This document shows, one piece after another, positions 24,929 through 27,886 of a DNA stretch of 27,886 bases; the first letter of the stretch is position 1; the number at the start of each line of letters is the position of its first letter. Origin of the DNA: Nitrospina sp. UBA6727. Its GTDB lineage: Bacteria; Nitrospinota; Nitrospinia; Nitrospinales; VA-1. Position numbers and translations under genes: made by a program. Location: NCBI GenBank assembly GCA_002454045.1, contig DKID01000008.1:1-27886 (forward strand). Direction: 5' to 3'. The notes under the pieces were generated by a model, which saw only the letters and a program-made list of their open reading frames with translations, did no database searches and was not told where the DNA came from.

Positions 24929-27501
24929 ACTTTTTGTTTTATTTCAAAGATTTGTTCACCGCGCTCATCCTGCGTCCTTTGTTGCGCGACCCGTTCCGCA
25001 CCGCCATCACCGTCCTCGGCACGGCGGTCGGCGTCGCCGTGTTCCTCAGCATCCGCCTCGCCAATCAGCAAACTATGATGTCGTTCGCCGAAAGTGTGGA
25101 CTTGGTTTTAGGCAGAGCCGACGCGGTAATCCGCGTGGAGGGAATGGATTTCGACGAAGCGGTTTTCGAAAAACTTCACGCGCTCAGACACGAGATCAAA
25201 GCCTACCCGGTGGTCGAAGGATACGGGGTCGAGTCCATCAGCGGCGAGGTGGTGGAAATCATCGGCACCGACCTTTTGCAAGACAGCGGCGTCCGCGACT
25301 TTTCCATCAAAACGGTTGAGCAAAACTTGCAAGGTTTGTTGTCGCTCTTGCTGGACCCGGTTGGAATCATCTTGCCCGAAAAGTTCGTGCCGGGCACTCG
25401 TTTCGCCGCCGGTGACCGCATCCGTTTTTTGATTAACGGAAAAGAAAAGTTGCTCAACGTCAACGCGGTGCTGGAAAACAAAGGTCTCGGCAAAGCCCTC
25501 AACGGTAACTTCGCGCTGATGGATATCGCCGCGGCGCAAAACGTGTTTGCAAAAATCGGGCGGCTAGACCGCATCGACATTCAGTTTCTCCACGCCGCCG
25601 ACTTTGATTTCATGCGGGAAAAAATCGCCGCGCTACTTCCCGAGTTTATGCAGGTGGAACGCCCGCAACGCAAGAACCGTCAAGTCGAAAAAATGCTGCG
25701 GGCGTTTCAATATAACTTAACGGCGTTGAGTTTCGTCGCGTTGCTGGTGGCGATGTACCTAATCTACAACATGATCGCGCTGTCGGTGGTGCGGCGGCGA
25801 GTGGAGATCGGTACCCTGCGCGCGCTGGGCGCCACGCCGACTTTTATCGCCGCGATTTTTTTTCTGGAAGCCGGGGTCATCGGAAGCATCGGCTCTTTGC
25901 TGGGAATCGGCGTGGGATATTTTTTCGCGCAGTTTTCTTTGGACGCAGTTTCCATCACCGTCAACAATCTTTACGCGCCAAGTTATGTCACGGAAATAGA
26001 TTTTCAATGGAACCGAATGGGACCCTATTTCATTTTAGGCGTGACGCTTTCCTTAGTGTCAGCCGTCATCCCCGCTTGGGACGCGGCGACCACCCTGCCC
26101 ACCGCCGTCATGCGACGCGGTAGTTACGACTTGAAACTGTTTCGCAAAAGTCGCGGATTGAACGGGACCGCACTGGCGGTAATTTTGCTCGCCGCGTTCT
26201 GCGCACAACTTCCGCCAATCAACCACTTCCCGTTCTTCGGATTCTTCTCGGTATTTTTAATCCTCCTCGGCGTTTCATTGCTAACCCCCGCGGTGTTGCT
26301 GTGGGTGCGCGACCGACTGCGTTTGTTTTGCAAAAACCGATTTGGCGGCGAAGGGTTGCTGGCTTGCATGAACCTGTCGCAAAATGTGGGACGCAACGCT
26401 CTCGCCGTTTCATCACTCGCCGTCGCCTTCATGATGGTCATCAGCATGTCGATCATGGTTCACAGTTTCCGCCAAACCGTCATCGTCTGGATCGACCAAA
26501 CGTTGCAAGCCGACTTGTTTGTGCGCGTCGCCGGCGGGCGGGATATTGACTACCAACACACACTGCCGTCAGAATTGGTGGAGCCGCTGAAGTCCATGCC
26601 AGGCATCGCCGCGGTCGATCAGTTCCGCGCCCTCGACATCACTTACAACGATTTGCCGGTGGTGCTCGCCGCGGGCGATTTTTCCGTGCTCGCAAAATAC
26701 GGCAACCTGCTAATCAAAACCGGCACGCCCGCGCGGGAACTGGGGCAAACGATGGTCAACCAAAACCGCGCGCTGGTTTCCGAAGCGTTTTCCCTCAAGC
26801 ACAAAGTTGGCGTAGGCGACACGCTGAAATTGCAAACGCCAAACGGCGCGGCACAAATTGAAGTCGCCGCCGTTTATTTCGATTACTCCCGCGAGCGCGG
26901 TTACATCATTCTCGACCGCACCACATTTCTAAACTATTACCAGCAAACCGCGGTCAACAGTTTTGTCGTCTACCTCCAAGACGACGCGCGGTTGGAATCC
27001 ATGCGCAAAAAAATTCTCGAAACTTTCGACGACCATCAACTCGTCATCCGTTCCAACACCGAATTGAAACATCAAGTTCTCGAAGTGTTCGACAAAACTT
27101 TTGCCATCACCTACTCGCTGGAAATCATCGCCATGTTGGTCGCGGTTTTGGGACTGTTCAACACTTTGATCGCGCTGATTCTCGAACGCAAAAGGGAAAT
27201 TGGAATCCTGCGATTCATCGGCGCGTTCGTCGCGCAAATTAAACGCATGGTGCTAATCGAGGCGGGGATACTCGGGTTGGTCGGCGTGGTGATGGGTTTC
27301 ATCGCCGGGGTAGTGGTTTCCTACATCCTGATTTTCGTGATCAACAAACAATCTTTCGGCTGGACGATTCAAGTTCATTTCCCCGCCCTGTTCATTCTCG
27401 TGACGGTGATATTGTTCTGGGGAATTTCATTGCTGTCGGGACTTTACCCCGCGCGGCTGGCGGCAAAACTCAATCCCAAAGAATCCGTGCGAGTCGAATA
27501 A
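24925..27501 (+). CDS. FtsX-like ABC permease, 10 TM (YbbP-like)
   Basis: 858-aa inner-membrane permease starting at GTG 24925, inside the end of the ATPase gene. About ten transmembrane helices are visible: 24-44, 263-285, 306-335, 366-385, 414-430, 437-462, 491-513, 725-752, 775-805 and 817-845. Two large extracytoplasmic domains lie at 45-260 and 515-720. This duplicated FtsX layout matches E. coli YbbP (about 800 aa) rather than the 4-TM LolC/LolE/MacB proteins. Each FtsX unit has the VxxRxxEIGxLRxxGA motif (RRRVEIGTLRALGATPTF and ERKREIGILRFIGAFVAQ). Family members work on lipids, lipoproteins or peptides; the substrate here is unknown. Confidence 0.9.
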   Translation: MNFLFYFKDLFTALILRPLLRDPFRTAITVLGTAVGVAVFLSIRLANQQTMMSFAESVDLVLGRADAVIRVEGMDFDEAVFEKLHALRHEIKAYPVVEGYGVESISGEVVEIIGTDLLQDSGVRDFSIKTVEQNLQGLLSLLLDPVGIILPEKFVPGTRFAAGDRIRFLINGKEKLLNVNAVLENKGLGKALNGNFALMDIAAAQNVFAKIGRLDRIDIQFLHAADFDFMREKIAALLPEFMQVERPQRKNRQVEKMLRAFQYNLTALSFVALLVAMYLIYNMIALSVVRRRVEIGTLRALGATPTFIAAIFFLEAGVIGSIGSLLGIGVGYFFAQFSLDAVSITVNNLYAPSYVTEIDFQWNRMGPYFILGVTLSLVSAVIPAWDAATTLPTAVMRRGSYDLKLFRKSRGLNGTALAVILLAAFCAQLPPINHFPFFGFFSVFLILLGVSLLTPAVLLWVRDRLRLFCKNRFGGEGLLACMNLSQNVGRNALAVSSLAVAFMMVISMSIMVHSFRQTVIVWIDQTLQADLFVRVAGGRDIDYQHTLPSELVEPLKSMPGIAAVDQFRALDITYNDLPVVLAAGDFSVLAKYGNLLIKTGTPARELGQTMVNQNRALVSEAFSLKHKVGVGDTLKLQTPNGAAQIEVAAVYFDYSRERGYIILDRTTFLNYYQQTAVNSFVVYLQDDARLESMRKKILETFDDHQLVIRSNTELKHQVLEVFDKTFAITYSLEIIAMLVAVLGLFNTLIALILERKREIGILRFIGAFVAQIKRMVLIEAGILGLVGVVMGFIAGVVVSYILIFVINKQSFGWTIQVHFPALFILVTVILFWGISLLSGLYPARLAAKLNPKESVRVE

Positions 27502-27600
27502 CACACGCGCAAACCATCACCACAGCGGTCGCGATGATGACGATGGCGGCGCAATGACGGCGGCGTTGTGCGCGATGAAAAACGCCCCACCGTCACGTGC
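27502..27600. other. GC-rich spacer with GATGAC repeats
   Basis: 27525-27575 carries GCGATGATGACGATGG and GCGCAATGACGG, the complement of the GTCATC style seen in other gaps. No gene is evident. Confidence 0.4.
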
Positions 27601-27678
27601 AACAAAAAAGCCCCGCGCAGTTGGGTTGGCGAAGTCCGAGGAAACCATCGCCGTCCATAACTGCACAGGGCTTTTGTT
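27601..27678 (-). terminator. Long hairpin terminator of the YadA-like gene
   Basis: Arms 27601-27622 and 27659-27678 pair over about 20 bases. On the minus strand the two imperfect positions become G-U wobbles and the arm ends in GGGC followed by a T-run. On the plus strand they would be C-A mismatches, so the RNA fold favours minus-strand transcription. The 36-base loop can form a small inner GGCGA/TCGCC stem. The structure may still slow plus-strand transcripts from the ABC operon. Confidence 0.7.
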
Positions 27679-27723
27679 ATTACTTCACGATGCCGCCGCG
27701 AAAAGTTTTCGCGCCGTCAACGA

Positions 27724-27886
27724 CTACCAGCCCTTGCCGAAACCTACGCCGAAACTGGTTTCGCCGCCGGAGGAGGCGCCGCCGATTTTTACGAAGGCGT
27801 TTTGCAGCACATCAAAATGCGCGCCGATGGCGATTGCGGTCTCGCCGTCAAACGTGCCGGCGGCGATGCCCCAGCCGCCGCCCTTG
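27724..27886 (-). CDS. C-terminus of a YadA-like trimeric autotransporter adhesin (partial)
   Basis: The last 53 codons of a minus-strand gene running off the right edge. The peptide reads KGGGWGIAAGTFDGETAIAI, then GAHFDVLQNAFVKIGG, then ASSGGETSFGVGFGKGW. It matches the C-terminal part of the YadA membrane anchor: alternating glycine-rich beta strands, the G(T/V)..G..A(I/L)A(I/V)G strand, a following strand like the xxFVxKxxxSS segment of YadA, and a glycine-rich final strand ending in Trp. A terminal aromatic residue is the usual outer-membrane assembly signal. The anchor trimerises into a 12-stranded barrel that displays a stalk on the cell surface. The start and passenger are outside the window. 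Confidence 0.78.
   Translation of the reverse strand, partial: KGGGWGIAAGTFDGETAIAIGAHFDVLQNAFVKIGGASSGGETSFGVGFGKGW

Overview
This window looks like part of a Gram-negative bacterial chromosome with GC-rich coding DNA and short intergenic gaps. Three things point to Gram-negative: a YbbAP/Lol-type ABC exporter, a YadA-type outer-membrane anchor at the right edge, and a signal-peptide-bearing, calcium-motif protein. The gene mix (DUF2851, long-form dCTP deaminase, a TPR-cupredoxin protein, cysDN sulfate activation) would fit a deep lineage such as Nitrospinota, SAR324 or a former deltaproteobacterium. That placement is a low-confidence impression, not a measurement.

Left block, 1-8532, minus strand. 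Transcription runs right to left through a long-form dCTP deaminase, scpB, rluB, an AI-2E family transporter, a mobB-mobA fusion, moeA and an exported VCBS/FG-GAP-like protein. It ends in half of a terminator cut by the window edge. moeA and mobBA handle late steps of molybdenum cofactor synthesis. A tandem 46/48-bp repeat lies directly upstream of mobBA.

Middle block, 8533-12401. A TTGACA/TTTAAT promoter drives a membrane-anchored TPR-cupredoxin protein with a complete type-1 copper ligand set. Next comes a visibly AT-rich stretch with an orphan 149-aa membrane protein, then a complete 1.04-kb RAYT-type (Y1, HUH) transposable element with 26-bp inverted ends. The left end can pair with the transposase start codon region.

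Sulfur and central metabolism block, 12402-20923, plus strand. cysS overlaps a DUF2851 gene by ATGA. cysD abuts cysN, and the CysN protein carries a C-terminal APS-kinase-like domain with altered catalytic motifs. A small [2Fe-2S] ferredoxin, an SDR oxidoreductase and a phosphoglucomutase/phosphomannomutase follow.

Right block, 20924-27886. On the minus strand are a small lysine-rich unknown protein, a MoeZ-type E1-rhodanese protein and a class I aminotransferase. Divergent from these is a YbbA/YbbP-like ABC exporter pair with a GTGA overlap. After a long hairpin terminator, the last 163 bases hold the C-terminus of a minus-strand trimeric autotransporter adhesin. The 20 bases that begin the window reappear, inverted, in that right-hand terminator.

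I found no CRISPR array, tRNA, rRNA or clear defence system. The most interesting leads are the TPR-cupredoxin fusion, the degenerate CysC domain on CysN, the RAYT end/start-codon hairpin, the tandem repeat ahead of mobBA, and the nuclease-like residue pattern in DUF2851.
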